DNA of 64,000 bases, taken from the NCBI GenBank assembly GCA_003024175.1, contig MDYQ01000057.1, forward strand, positions 59,151-123,150, in the 5' to 3' direction. Of this stretch, positions 48,115 through 58,940 are shown piece by piece (positions within the stretch are counted from its first letter, which is position 1; every line of letters begins with the position of its first letter). Both the position numbers and the translations under genes were made by a program. The notes below the pieces were generated by a model that did no database searches, was not told the origin of the DNA, and saw only the letters and a program-made list of their open reading frames with translations. This DNA is from Planoprotostelium fungivorum (Eukaryota > Evosea > Variosea > Cavosteliida > Cavosteliaceae).

Positions 48115-48324
48115 TTAGTTGTCCTTGTTCAACTCTGCGGCGCGGGCTCTCAGCTCTTCCTTGCTCAAAGGTTTCTCCAAGTTCTGTAAAATGTCTGCAG
48201 ATGGGACGTGAGGAGAGCGAGAAAGAGGAACTCCTTGTCCATCGTTGGCATTGGGGTTGTTATCGGTGGCTGGGTGAGGGAGGATGTGGAAGGTGTTATC
48301 AGGGTTGCTTGGTCGGTCGGACAT
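48115..48324 (-). CDS. Small unrecognised protein (69 aa)
   Basis: This is an ATG-led, intron-free ORF: MSDRPSNPDNTFHILPHPAT, then a Pro/Asn-rich middle and a charged helix LEKPLSKEELRARAAELNKD at the end. The compositional order (disordered N-terminus, amphipathic C-terminal helix) and clean ATG and stop suggest a real gene. No family was recognised. Confidence 0.5.
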   Translation of the reverse strand: MSDRPSNPDNTFHILPHPATDNNPNANDGQGVPLSRSPHVPSADILQNLEKPLSKEELRARAAELNKDN

Positions 48325-48570
48325 GTTTCTCGTTGCGGTTGTGTTGTGTTATGAGAGAGTCGATCGATGATCGTGGAGTTTTCTCCGAATTGGAAGAGGG
48401 TGACATTTTGTTGTCACCTCCTTCCACGTCACAGGATCACATAGAAGAGGGAGTCTACTTATATCGTCATCTTTACCAGAGAAGAAATTCAGTAGAGGTG
48501 AAGAGACAAACAGACGAAGAGAAGGCAAGTTTTGTTACAGATACAATCGTATTTATATTTGCGAAACAGT

Positions 48571-48762
48571 TTAGAAGCACTTTCTGTGGACGATGGAAGG
48601 TCCAGACTCGTCGTACTCCTCCTTGGAGATCCACATCTGCTGGAAGGTGGACAGAGAGGCAAGGATAGATCCTCCGATCCAGACAGAGTACTTTCTCTCG
48701 GGGGGAGCGATGATCTTGACCTTCATGGTGAAGGAGGCGAGAGCAGCCAGCGACACCATCGC
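48571..48762 (-). pseudogene. Actin 3' fragment
   Basis: The last about 50 codons of a conventional actin are intact: [20 protein letters not shown], then [20 protein letters not shown] and the HRKCF terminus with a proper stop. Upstream the match fades at [13 protein letters not shown] (canonical ALAPSTMK). No earlier actin sequence is found in the next several hundred bases in any frame. It is a 5'-truncated gene copy, or a fragment left by recombination or retrocopying. The intact reading frame implies recent loss or continuing conversion from an active actin gene. Confidence 0.8.
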
Positions 48763-49447
48763 GAGCTGATAGAGGGACGATGAAGAGGTGATAGGGTATC
48801 GTTCCCTCGTGCATGCTGACCCTCTACCTCTACCTTGGAGGTAGAGGCAAGAATGGAGAGGGGATATATGAATGCAACGAATCCAATGGCTGCCTGTCAC
48901 CGGGTCTGTGAGATCGATCGATTGATTGGGCTTTCGATTTAAACAGGATCGGTCGATTCATTTCATTCTATATATCACCGAATATCTTTCCCGCCAAAAT
49001 CAATAGAATGAGTGAAGCCCACGTAAGAGCGTAACCAGCCTGAGCTGTCTTCCATCAGCTTCTATAAAAAACAGCACACACAATGACCATTTTTCAGCCA
49101 CTTTTGCACGGTGAGATTTCAAGGCGGACAGACGCATAAAGCCACCACAAACACATCGATGAACACAGGGCTATCAACATTATTGGTGGATATTTCCGGT
49201 ATAGGTTAGGTGTTGGGTTTCATCACAGCATCGACGAGTGATAGAGTGGACACTGCATAATCCTCCAAAATGAACGATACACAAGGTTTATCTTCTTCGT
49301 TATTCTGTACAACCAACGGGATGAGATTCTTGTCATCTTCCACTGAGAGACACTCCATTCACGTCCGTAACTTTGTTGGTCAATATCAGAATCCAATCTG
49401 TCATCCTGCGATCGCATCAGATACCAATGAACATCTCGGTGCTCTTC
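48763..49447. other. Non-coding stretch behind the actin relic
   Basis: No gene could be supported. Short ORFs at 49223-49476 have no recognisable features. Confidence 0.45.
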
Positions 49448-50018
49448 TCACCACCACACGAAGACAGCCAAGATGACTAACACTGTCATCATCGTTGGTA
49501 GAGCTGCCATCCTTCCGATCTGGCGTTCGGGCACCATGCACGCCAGCCACAGGAGGCAACATGGGAGGATGCAGATGAACAGACAGAGGAGGAGCTTGGT
49601 GATTCCCAACTCGACTTGGCCGAGATAGAATCGCTCGGCACCGCTGTAAGAAGATGAGAATGGGGATGGATCGATGGGCTCACAGAGTCCCCAGAAAAAA
49701 GCTGAGGAGGAGAGCAGTGACGCGACTCCTCTGTTGATAGCTGCAATCAACTCCTGTATAGCCTGGGACACAACGACAGACGGCTGAATGGGTCAGGTGT
49801 GTACATCATTTGCAATGTAACTCACATTGTGTCGTGTTCAGATTGATATTACAGACTCCATGATTACTGCAATCATTTGGACAGGGGTATCGCTGATAAG
49901 ATCAGGCTCTGCATTGAAAGCTGTGAATCACCTCTGATATGATTTCGCCTTGGGTGAAACTCGAATTCACGTATAAAAATATAAGGAACGTAATCAATGT
50001 CCATAGTTGTCGTTGCAT
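49448..50018 (-). CDS. EGF-like plus TM2-domain membrane protein
   Basis: ATG at 50018 opens a signal peptide (MQRQLWTLITFLIFLYVNSS). Two short introns join an EGF-like module (CPNDCSNHGVCNI ... VCRCVPGYTGVDCS, six Cys). The TM2 domain follows across another intron: VTALLLSFFLGTL-SGAERFYLG then LGITKLLLCLFICILPCCLL, that is, two membrane helices separated by the short turn typical of the family. A last hydrophobic segment precedes the stop at 49448. TM2 proteins (TM2D1-3) act at the cell surface or in endolysosomes in animals. This EGF-TM2 combination would face its EGF module to the lumen or outside. Function unknown. Confidence 0.8.
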
Positions 50019-50175
50019 GAGGATCCTGATGTGATGATGTCAACCCACCGAAATTTTCGTTGTAGAATATCGAGACATTTTCAGTCCCAATTTCGTCGTC
50101 AACAAAGACCTCCTCTGACTCATCATCATCTCTAATCTGACGACCATCATGAACCAGACATCACGATCTCCTCGA

Positions 50176-51306
50176 TCATTTATTGTCCAATGCCCATTTA
50201 GAGCAGAAATACTTGACGTATTCGTAGGTGGCCCAGCTGATGGCGGCAGACGTGGAGTGCAGTGTGATTCTCGGTAACATTCCCCTGGTGTAACCTCTCC
50301 TTCCTTCGTTCTTCCACAACTGCACGAGCGTGCTGACCATACCCTTGTAGGCCGCTCCCGTGTCGCCTCTCGTTTGTAACCGCGTTCGCACCACGTCGAA
50401 GGGATTTGTGATGGCGCCAGCGATAGCTCCTGCACCTCCACCGGCAACGCAGTGAGCGACGACGTCGAATTCGTCCTCTTTACCCTTCTTGAGGATGCTG
50501 GGGAGACGATCAGATGATGATGTTTCTGATGGGATGAGCTGCACCTCCTCAGAGCTTCGTATGAAGTGAATTGTACAGCGTTGTAAGGAACGTTCATGAC
50601 GAGCGTAGTGGTGTAACCAGCGTAGAGAGAACCGAAGCCTTCGGCGCGGATGACAGAGCGCATGCAGTCGAGCATACCTTTATAATTTTTGACTCCTGTT
50701 GGATGTCAGAGAAGGATTGAGAAATAGATGGCCTCACCCAGCTGCATTCTCTGCTTGACGGCATCCATTGGAGTCATAACGGCATCGCTGATCATCTGAT
50801 GATCTCAGACGTGATTCGATGGAAGGAATTCACCGTCGCACAGATACCGGCAGCGCTAATTCCTAATGTGTAGTTCTCAAATTTCTTCTTGCAATATTCA
50901 TAGGTGGCAAAATGCAGAGCATGAGCGGGAGCTGATCATTGTCACTCTCTTGTTGACGAACTCGAAATGTATGGAAGAATTACCTGCTCCTAAGGCGAGT
51001 GCAGATATACCTCTGAAGAAACCAACAACTCCATTCTTCGTTGCGATATGGGAGGCGGTCTCACGGATCGATGTGAATGCAGAACCATGAGCCTGCATGG
51101 AGGTCTAACGAGTTTACGTGAGTGACACCTCTTTCGACACGATCATATCATATGATCGATCGATGTCAGATTCATTATAAGGGCTGACTGACCTTGATGG
51201 TATCTATAGGAAACATGCCACAGTGTTCAGCCGTACCCGCAGCTGCACCTGCTAACATGTGTACGAAGACGTTATCTCCTGGCTTGTATTCCTCATGATC
51301 TCCCAT
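50176..51306 (-). CDS. Mitochondrial carrier, mitoferrin-like
   Basis: The start is ATG at 51306 (MGDHEEYKPGDNVFVHMLAG). The three repeats carry the carrier signatures: MFPIDTIK, VMTPMDAVKQRMQLG and NPFDVVRTRLQTRG. The second repeat contains YKGMLDCMRSVIRAEGFGSL and YAGYTTTLVMNVPYNAVQFT, which match mitoferrin (Mrs3/4, SLC25A28/37). The first has GVVGFFRGISALALGAG. About five short introns were inferred. It probably imports Fe2+ across the inner mitochondrial membrane. S-adenosylmethionine carriers are the closest alternative. Confidence 0.85.
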
Positions 51307-51636
51307 CGTCTATCACAAACGTTAAGCGTAACAGTTGTATGAAAGGAAAGTAGCGATCTGGTGTTGCGTGACCAGATCAGAGTCGTTCCAACAATTTTAT
51401 CGCCGAGCTAGAGACCATTGTAGTTTGGGAACTTCGCAGACTTCCCTGTCACGGCACTGTCTTCTTCTCCCCTGATCTCATCACAGCTCGCATCCATCAG
51501 ACAAATACAGCCAATCTACGTGATGATATGATTTACATCTGGTGAAGAGTGACAACTTCCTTCTCACCACCCTGCCGATCGAAACGCTGAGATGATCTCG
51601 ATTTAAGCGGCAATCACGAGAGAGGATGAAAAGAGT
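51307..51636. other. Intergenic region
   Basis: Between the carrier start and the hydrolase stop; nothing further recognised. Confidence 0.4.
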
Positions 51637-53357
51637 TTATGAATCTGCGTTCAACTTGCGGATGTTCTGCAACCACCTCTCCATAGTGAACGCCTGGTAA
51701 TGTGTCCGGGGACAAGAGAAAGCGTGATAGATGTGAGTTCCTCTCTGTCCAACTCCATCAGCATGATGTACGTGATCACCTCATCGTCCCACCTTCAATC
51801 TTATGAACGTGATCTTGTTCGGATTCGCTTGCTTGTACTTGACGACAAAATTCTCTGCAGTCAATATGTCCACGATGACATCAGCCTCTCCACTGTCTCC
51901 TGTTATACCTACACCGATACCTTCTATCTCTCACTGAAAGACGAGGAAGGGTACGCTGTCTTTGTGCACGTGATGAACGGGAGAGTGTTCGAGTAGAAAT
52001 TTCGTGTGGTCTTCGCCCTTCTCTCTCCCCGAGATGAATTCGGCGAACCAACTGTTCACGACGTCATCGTGATGAATGATGATGTCATCGACTCACGCGC
52101 CAAATTGCTGGATGGACAATCGTAAGACGGCGTTGATGGCAACGCAAGCCTTCACGCTCGTGTCTACCTACTCTTGTGTCACGAGACGTCATGATCAGAT
52201 GATCGTTCACGTCTTCAAAATTCGGTTGGTATTCCGGACGATTGGATGACAAAGCTACCATGGCTGCGATGTGTCCACCAGCAGAGTCACCTGTACAGAG
52301 ATGAATTTTCGTCCAGATTTCATCCACAATTCACCTCCGACGGTGACGAAAGAAGCGTCTCCTCCGTATTCTCCGATGTTCTTCTTGACCCACCTAGAGA
52401 TTCAAATTTCAAATCTCCCACCGGCGGGAAATCTCACCTGATGGCGCGTTTGACGTCGACGACGCTGCTTGGGTAGGGATAAGTCGGAGCCAGTCTGTAA
52501 TCAACGCTGACAACGATCCAGCCCTCTTGCGCGATAGATCTCAGCAATGGATAAGGATTTCTCTTACTTCCCATGTACCACGCCCCTCCGTGCACGAATA
52601 CCTGACACATTCGATGGAGATTTCGCGTGGATTCGACTCACAAAGACGGGACGGCGGCTGTTGGAAGAGCATGATGAGGGAGTGATCACGTCGAGGGTGA
52701 GCATGTGACGGTCTTTCTTCGGTACCTCGGCGAGTTCTCTCTCTGTCGCGTAGCAGACTGATTCTCGTCAGTGGATCCGTCACGATGGACGTATCATATC
52801 ACCATCACGGTGGGTTTGAACGTCGAGGCCGATCCAGAAAGGGTTGGTGTAGCGTGTCCAGAAAGACTTACTGTCAAACGATCAGATGGAGGATGAAGTG
52901 ATGTAGAATGAAGATCACCTGAAGACGGAGGGTGCATCACTGGGTATACCTTGTTTCTCTAAAGCTTGAATGAATATGCGTCTGCTCTCGATAGATTCGT
53001 ACAGTCCATAGAAACTGGCTACCATGTTGGCGACGTTGAGGAGGAGGAATGGTGTTGATAGTGGATGATCTAACCGGTTGAGCATGTGTAGTACAGGTAT
53101 TCTCACCGTATACTCCATTAGAACGAAAGAAGAGTAAGAGTAAGAAGCGGATCGAAATGAATAAGAGCGAGAGATCGCCGATGGTCGACGAGATGAAGCT
53201 GCCGATGACTTTGGTTTGCAGAGGTGATTTAGAAGGGATCGCTGATGGTTTGAAGTAGAAGACGACAGCCAAACTAGAATCAGATTAGGGCGTCAGATGA
53301 ATGAATGTATGACCTGTGAAATAACGTCAAGACAACGTAGAGTAGAAGTGCGAACAT
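51637..53357 (-). CDS. Membrane-anchored alpha/beta hydrolase (fold-3, prenylcysteine-esterase-like)
   Basis: ATG at 53357 starts MFALLLYVVLTLFH, joined to further hydrophobic segments (FISSTIGDLSLLFISIRFLL, PFLLLNVANMVASFYGLYES), so about three N-terminal membrane helices. Then come VHGGAWYMGSKRNPYPLLRS with the HGG oxyanion box, IAQEGWIVVSVDYRLAPTYP, VVDVKRAIRWVKKNIGEYGG, the nucleophile GDSAGGHIAAMVAL, a region ILTAENFVVKYKQANPNKIT, and IYHAFSCPRTHYQAFTMERW with the catalytic His. It ends at 51637. The layout fits isoprenylcysteine methylesterase-like and arylacetamide-deacetylase-like enzymes. The exact substrate cannot be read from sequence. Confidence 0.78.
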
Positions 53358-53810
53358 GTGTGAGATGATGGTTTGTGCTCCACGTGACGCAGGAATGTGA
53401 TTATTTCTCCGTAGATTTTCCGGGGAGATTCGCTATTACAATAGCAGTTGTAATCTATGGACGTCTTGGTTTATGTTATAAATATGTAACAAGTTCTTCC
53501 TACTAGTATTTGGACAAGCACGTGAACATCTACCATCGATATCCAGATCACAGAAGAGCACTGGTCATCCTTCAGATTATATGCTCTGACGGCGCAGTGA
53601 CGGTCTGTATTACGTATCAATACACATGCGTTTGTAGTGTGGCACTTTGGTCTCGCAGTAAAAGGCATAAGGTGATTCTTGGAGTCGCTCATTCCATCAT
53701 CATCGTTCAAAGAAGCAAAGGGTACAAGGCGAGACGTCATTGTCGTGACAGGTAGTAGAGTCTTTCCTCAGGTATTAATGTAGAGGGAGTTGCATTTCTC
53801 AACGAACCAG

Positions 53811-55288
53811 ATGAGGGCAACAGTGTTCGTCTCTCTATGCTTCTTACCTTCGGGCGAGCTTTTCATCATACCCCCATGTTACCCCACTGCAAACACTCTC
53901 AGGTTCTTAGTCTACAGCAGCATCAGCTACTGCGCGAACGAATCGCTCGTCAGATCGTGGACGTGCAATGCATGTTACGGAGATCTATACTTTCAGAAGT
54001 CTGCCCTGGTCGTAGATAGCGACACCAACACCTTCGGCTTCTTAGGAACGACGTGAGACTCTTAGTGTGTCTACGTGTGGCTTAGGTTGATTCATCCAGT
54101 CGCATCGAGACGGAGCCACCCACCCACGCCATCGTCATCGCTTTCAGAGGCACCAACCCTTCGTCTCTGAAGAACCTCGAAACCGATCTTGAGGCCGTTA
54201 GGGAACCACTGAACGCAATACCTGGTGCCTCGGTGTGTTGTTCGTAGATGGTGATCGATATTAATGGCAACAGGTGCACAGCGGCTTCTTGAAGGCCTGG
54301 ACAAACCTCAAGACTGAGATGCTACCTGAGCTGCAGAAGCTACTGCAGTGGTGAGAACCGTCTTCGCTTGTGTCAGAGCTGAGAAGGAAGGGCAGGTACA
54401 AAGAAAAGAACACAGGATGCGACGAGAGCTGGCCTCAATATCCTCACATCTACTTCACAGGTCAGAGTCAGCTGTCACAGCATCATCATCATCACCATCA
54501 TCATCATCATCGTCTGATCATGTATCAGGACACTCTCTCGGTGCTGCCATATCTACTGTTGCCTTGGCTGATCTCGTCTCTGGTGGCATCATCAACTCGA
54601 CAGATCATCCCATCCATCTGTACAGCTTCGGGTCTCCTCGCTGTGGAAACGAGGTGAACACCATCATGTTCTCGTTGTCCCGATCGACGTAATTGTACGC
54701 AGGCATTATCTCGATATGTCAACAAAAAGATTGTGGAATCGTGGAGAGTAGTACATTGGATGGATCCGATTCCCAGGAATCCTCCACTCTTCACCGGTTA
54801 CCATCACGTCTCGAAGTGAGATCTCCTCACGTGCATACGTACATTACGTCTGCATACATCTTCGTTGCTCACGGTCGGAGGCTGACAGACATCGACAGTG
54901 CCGTCTTCTACAACGAGGGCAACACAGCTCACATCATCTGCGATGACCCTGAAGAAAGCCGTTGTGAGCCCTTCACCATCTCGTTCAGCATCGACGATCA
55001 CAGGCACTATTTGGTGGGCCACGCGTGTGAGAGACGACTGACGTTGTAAAGGGTATCAATGTGGGAGACTACTGTGAGACGTCCTCTTTCCCGAAGGATG
55101 CTGTGATCATAAAGGATGTTCCCAACGGTGAGTTCAGAGAGAAATGAAAATTGAAGCAGATAGTGTGTTCGAAATGGAAGACGTGGATGATCACCCCCAT
55201 CGTCGGTGCAGTGATATTGCACATTCTCGTCGCTGCCGCCGTCTACGTTTTGAAGAGAGAGCGCAGGGGATACATAAATGTCAACTGA
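53811..55288 (+). CDS. Class 3 lipase with C-terminal membrane anchor, copy 1
   Basis: After an N-terminus that looks shortened (MRATVFVSLCFLPSG), FLVYSSISYCANESLV begins the mature lipase. THAIVIAFRGTNPSSLKNLE is the lid and oxyanion strand. PHIYFTG-HSLGAAISTVALA, joined over the 54461-54528 intron, holds the Ser nucleophile, with LYSFGSPRCGNE and the region DPIPRNPPLFTGYHHV (catalytic His) behind it. After the lipase fold a single membrane helix (ITPIVGAVILHILVAAAVYV) and a basic tail KRERRGYINVN close the protein. Compared with copy 2, the N-terminal exon lacks the segment before the first intron, so the signal peptide may be defective. The enzyme would be displayed at the cell surface or in endosomes. 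Confidence 0.75.
54461..54528 (+). repeat. (CAT)n expansion inside a lipase intron
   Basis: The intron that splits the GHSLG nucleophile codons carries about eleven near-perfect ATC/CAT units. The matching intron of copy 2 (56194-56236) lacks them, so the expansion arose after duplication. Confidence 0.85.
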
Positions 55289-55508
55289 GAAGCCTTCTGA
55301 TCGTACCTGATCCCCTTGGACCTTGTGGCTCACCTGATACGTTTACGATCTTGATTGTCGATATAGAACCTGACTCTTCACTGCTGTCAGTTCGTCTCTA
55401 GAAACAGCCGGGAAATCTGACAGGTGTTGCGAGTTTTCCTCAGGATATCCAGCTTCCTCTTTTCAAGCCGGCTGAGAAAGGAGGAAGAGGTATTTCTCAA
55501 CAAACCAG

Positions 55509-57019
55509 ATGAAGGCAATCGCGCTTGTCTCTCTGTGCTTTTTCATCGTCGCATGCAATGCGGTAACTTGGGAGTATGATGAAGATCTTGCCAAAAGGTG
55601 AAGGACTGATTAGAATGATGGACTCAAACACTCTCAGGTTCTTAGTCTACAGCAGCATCAGCTACTGCGCGAACGAATCCATGGTCGAATCGTGGACGTG
55701 CAATGCTTGTTACGGAGATCTATACTTTCAGAAGTCTGCACTGGTCGTAGATAACGACACTGACACATTCGGCTTCTTAGGAACGACGTGAGACCACTAA
55801 TCGTGATCCCGATTGATGATTCATCCAGTCGAGTCGAAACAGTACCACCCACTCACGCCATCGTCGTCGCTTTCAGAGGTACCAACCCTTCTTCTCTGAA
55901 GAACATCAAAACCGATCTCGAGGCCATCCGAGAGCCACTCAACGATACTGCAGTACCTGGTGCCACGGTACGCTGCCATGATCTCAAAACCACAGATGTT
56001 GACTGTAACAGGTGCACAGCGGCTTCTTGAAGGCCTGGACGAACCTCAAGACTGAGATGCTTCCTGAGCTGCAGAAGCTACTGCAATGGTAAGAGCTGTG
56101 TTCACTTGTGTCAGAGCTGAGGAGGCAGGTACAAAGAAGAGAACACGGGATGCGACGAGAGCTGGCCTCAATATCCTCACATCTACTTCACAGGTCAGAA
56201 TCAACTGTCTCAGCAGCATCAGCTGATCTTGATCCAGGACACTCTCTCGGTGCAGCTATATCTACTGTTGCCTTGGCTGATCTCGTTTCTGGTGGTATCA
56301 TCAACTCCACAGATCATCCCATCCATCTGTACAGCTTCGGATCTCCTCGCTGTGGAAACGAGGTGAACATCATCATGTCTCGTTGTAGACCGACGTAACC
56401 GTACGTACAGGAGTTTGCCGAGTACGTCAACAACAACACGGTGGAATCGTGGAGAGTGACCCACTGGAAAGATCCCATTCCCAGGAATCCTCCACTCTTC
56501 ACAGGTTACCATCACGTCGCCAGGTGAACTATCCATCACCCACGCACATCACATTGCGATCGTGATGATCGTCACATGACGATGCGACGATGACGCCGAC
56601 TCATCGCGTCACAGTGCCGTATTCTACAACGAAAACAACACCGAGCACACCATCTGCAAGGGTGACTCTGAGAATGGCACTTGCAACCCCTTCACCCTCT
56701 TATTCAGCATCGACGACCACACGCACTACCTGGTGAGCCACGTTAGAATATTCAAGTCTGATGTCTATAGGGCGTCGACGTTGGACAATACTGCGAATCG
56801 TTTGAGATACCGAAAGATGCAAAGTTTGTCAAGGACTCACCCAACGGTGAGGTGATGAGAGAGACGTGAATTGAAGAGGGTGCAGTTTGCCCGAAACGCT
56901 ATTGGAGGATGTGGATGATCGCTCCCATCATCGGTGGAGTCATCGTCCTCGGTCTCGTCGTTGCCGCTATCATTCATGTGGTTCGAAGGAAACGTAGGGG
57001 ATACAACAACATCAACTGA
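55509..57019 (+). CDS. Class 3 lipase with C-terminal membrane anchor, copy 2
   Basis: This is the tandem paralogue of the preceding gene, about 220 bases downstream. It has a complete signal peptide (MKAIALVSLCFFIVACNAVT) joined by an intron to FLVYSSISYCANESMV. It shares AIVVAFRGTNPSSLKNIKTD, FTG-HSLGAAISTVALADLV, LYSFGSPRCGNE, DPIPRNPPLFTGYHHVA, and the C-terminal helix (IAPIIGGVIVLGLVVAAIIH) with tail VRRKRRGYNNIN. Exon and intron positions are the same as in copy 1. It reads as the intact member. It probably hydrolyses acylglycerols or phospholipids on the outer face of the membrane. Confidence 0.83.
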
Positions 57020-57045
57020 TGATCGTCCTCCACCTCGAAATAAAA

Positions 57046-57231
57046 CTATTTAAATCCGAATCTTTCGACGAATAACTCAAAGAAGTTCATTGTGGCTGTG
57101 ACGAGCGTAAGAGAAGCTCGTCGGAGAGCCCAGGGTGTCGCGTTGACTGCGATGTAGAGCGATTTACATGTATTAAATCTCTGGAAATCGCTAAGGCTGC
57201 CCCTTCGTGTTAGCCCAGCATCGCGGAACAT
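57046..57231 (-). CDS. Possible small protein (61 aa)
   Basis: An ATG-led ORF (MFRDAGLTRRGSLSDFQRFN) ends 26 bases past the lipase copy 2 stop, in convergent orientation. It is basic and Ser/Thr-rich with no domain. It may be fortuitous. Confidence 0.25.
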   Translation of the reverse strand: MFRDAGLTRRGSLSDFQRFNTCKSLYIAVNATPWALRRASLTLVTATMNFFELFVERFGFK

Positions 57232-57627
57232 TGTGTGTGTTCTCCACTTATATAGGATATGTATCCACCTCTCGCTGGGCGTGCTGGAAATTGATGGCCG
57301 TTATTAATTCAATATTGATATATGTGACGACCTGTCTTATTCATTCGGGATATAAATGGCTGCACCCTCTTTGTGGCCACAGATGCATTTGATAAGAGGT
57401 TCACATCTCGAAAGATTATAATAGGAAGACAATATGTGCTTGTGTCGAACCATCTGATGTATAGAGGCTCGTTTTCCCAAGTTGCGGGCCTACGTAGGGA
57501 GGTGAAAGCAAACTAAATCGGAGATATATCTTTTGGCGTGGAAGATAGATCTGCAGATAATTGACACCACCCGCACACTCACAGCCGAACCACCATCACA
57601 CAAACACCACACATAACACACAAACAG

Positions 57628-57929
57628 ATGGAGACACTCACCTCTCGACTCTTATCGGTAGGTCGAGAATAAGGCGCGGGCAGCGTCTGACGTAGTTGCA
57701 GTTATCCCAAGCTATCGTGAAGGCAGAGAGAGTCGTACATACCAGCGAGAATAATAGGAGGTCGAATCGACACGAGAACATCGTCAAGCTCTTTGGAGAG
57801 GAGATCAGAGATCACGTTCTAATGCCTCCACCAAAGACCATTCCAACCCGGAGGAGGAGATCGATTAGACCAACCAGGGAACCAACCCTCCGAGCCAGGT
57901 CTCGGTCAGCACCACCCGTTCGATTCTAA
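57628..57929 (+). CDS. Small arginine-rich protein
   Basis: ATG at 57628 (METLTSRLLS), then an intron of about 38 nt, then QLSQAIVKAERVVHTSENNR, ENIVKLFGEEIRDHVLMPPP and a strongly basic Arg/Pro/Ser tail (TRRRRSIRPTREPTLRARSR) to the stop at 57929. A helical N-terminus with a basic disordered tail suggests nucleic-acid or ribosome/chromatin binding, but no family was recognised. Confidence 0.5.
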
Positions 57930-58175
57930 ACCAAACACGGATATACATACCAAGAGCAGTTTTCCCCAATTTTGATCCAGCCAGAGCTACACGCCCGCAT
58001 AGAATAAACCGATTATACATACACCGAACACCGAGTTCATTCATCACACGTCTCATGCACAGCCCACAAGCTCCGTCTTTCTTCATTAAGATCAACAGGA
58101 GCATCATCTTCACGTCCTTCATTGCTCCAGCGTAAACGGTGCTTCCACATGGACTCTTCCCAAGTCTCGACTCTT

Positions 58176-58213
58176 CCGCACAACACATACCAGATCTGGT
58201 ATGTGTTGTGCGG
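58176..58213. repeat. 38-bp perfect palindrome
   Basis: Starting CCGCACAACACATACCAGAT at 58176, both arms of 19 bases pair without a mismatch about a centre between 58194 and 58195 (AGA|TCT). No loop is present. It lies between the small basic gene and the GH3 gene, inside no supported exon. Confidence 0.9.
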
Positions 58214-58227
58214 TCTCCCACGGCCGT

Positions 58228-58566
58228 TCACACACCTTCCAAAGACGATAAGGATTTGAGAGGTGAAATATCACAGGAGTCCACCCCCCACAAAATACAC
58301 CTCCGTAATGGGAAAACTTTTACAAGACGTGGAAGCTGGATGATGAGAACTATCCTGGCTTCTGAACTCACGTGAGCTGTGGTTGATGTCACGCGACGCC
58401 GTCTTCTCTTCTCCTTTGCTCGATCAGATGATTCGTGCTCATCATCACCCCGGAGGGATCTGAGGGTGATGTCGATATTTCGATCAGATAGCAACACCTG
58501 CCGTAGAAGAATCGTGGACCTTTGGTTGTACACCAAATACAAGTCGCAACAGAAACAGGCTGTCAC
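58228..58566 (-). CDS. Uncertain ORF
   Basis: A 112-codon open frame contains VYNQRSTILLRQVLLSDRN and a Lys/Arg-rich segment. It has no convincing ATG, splice partners or homologue. It may be non-coding. Confidence 0.2.
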   Translation of the reverse strand: MTACFCCDLYLVYNQRSTILLRQVLLSDRNIDITLRSLRGDDEHESSDRAKEKRRRRRVTSTTAHVSSEARIVLIIQLPRLVKVFPLRRCILWGVDSCDISPLKSLSSLEGV

Positions 58567-58940
58567 GATCTGTAGAATCCAGGTGGCTTGACATCATGTA
58601 CGATGGACACGTCCACATGGTGACGATGTGACGACGACGATTGACTCGTCGATAGATGAAACAGTGTCTTAGAAATATCGCCTACGTTATTGACGGTGAT
58701 ACCCTGGCGAGGAACGACTGATTATTAGAAATGTTACGCTTATAATTTGCGATCATGCCACGTTCGCCACCTATCGTAGAGGTAGTCTCTGAATCCCCAC
58801 CATGAGCGAGTCCTTTTATCATATCTTCTTCAGGCTTCTATGGAATACTCGCGGTATGACGGTCGGTTGTCATTTAGACTGCTGTCGCGAGACGACGAGA
58901 ATTGTCTTTGGCCACCAGAGAACTCAATTTCCAAAACACG

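Noticed and set aside
48087-48668. 193-codon plus-strand ORF
   Set aside because: It overlaps a small minus-strand gene and the actin relic on the opposite strand and has no domain; it is a shadow frame.
54370-54657. Poly-His ORF (HHHHHHHHHH run)
   Set aside because: It reads through the CAT-repeat intron of lipase copy 1 in the wrong frame; the flanking exons encode the lipase.
53811-57019. A single large lipase gene
   Set aside because: Each half has its own start, full set of lipase motifs, membrane helix and stop, so they are two tandem genes.
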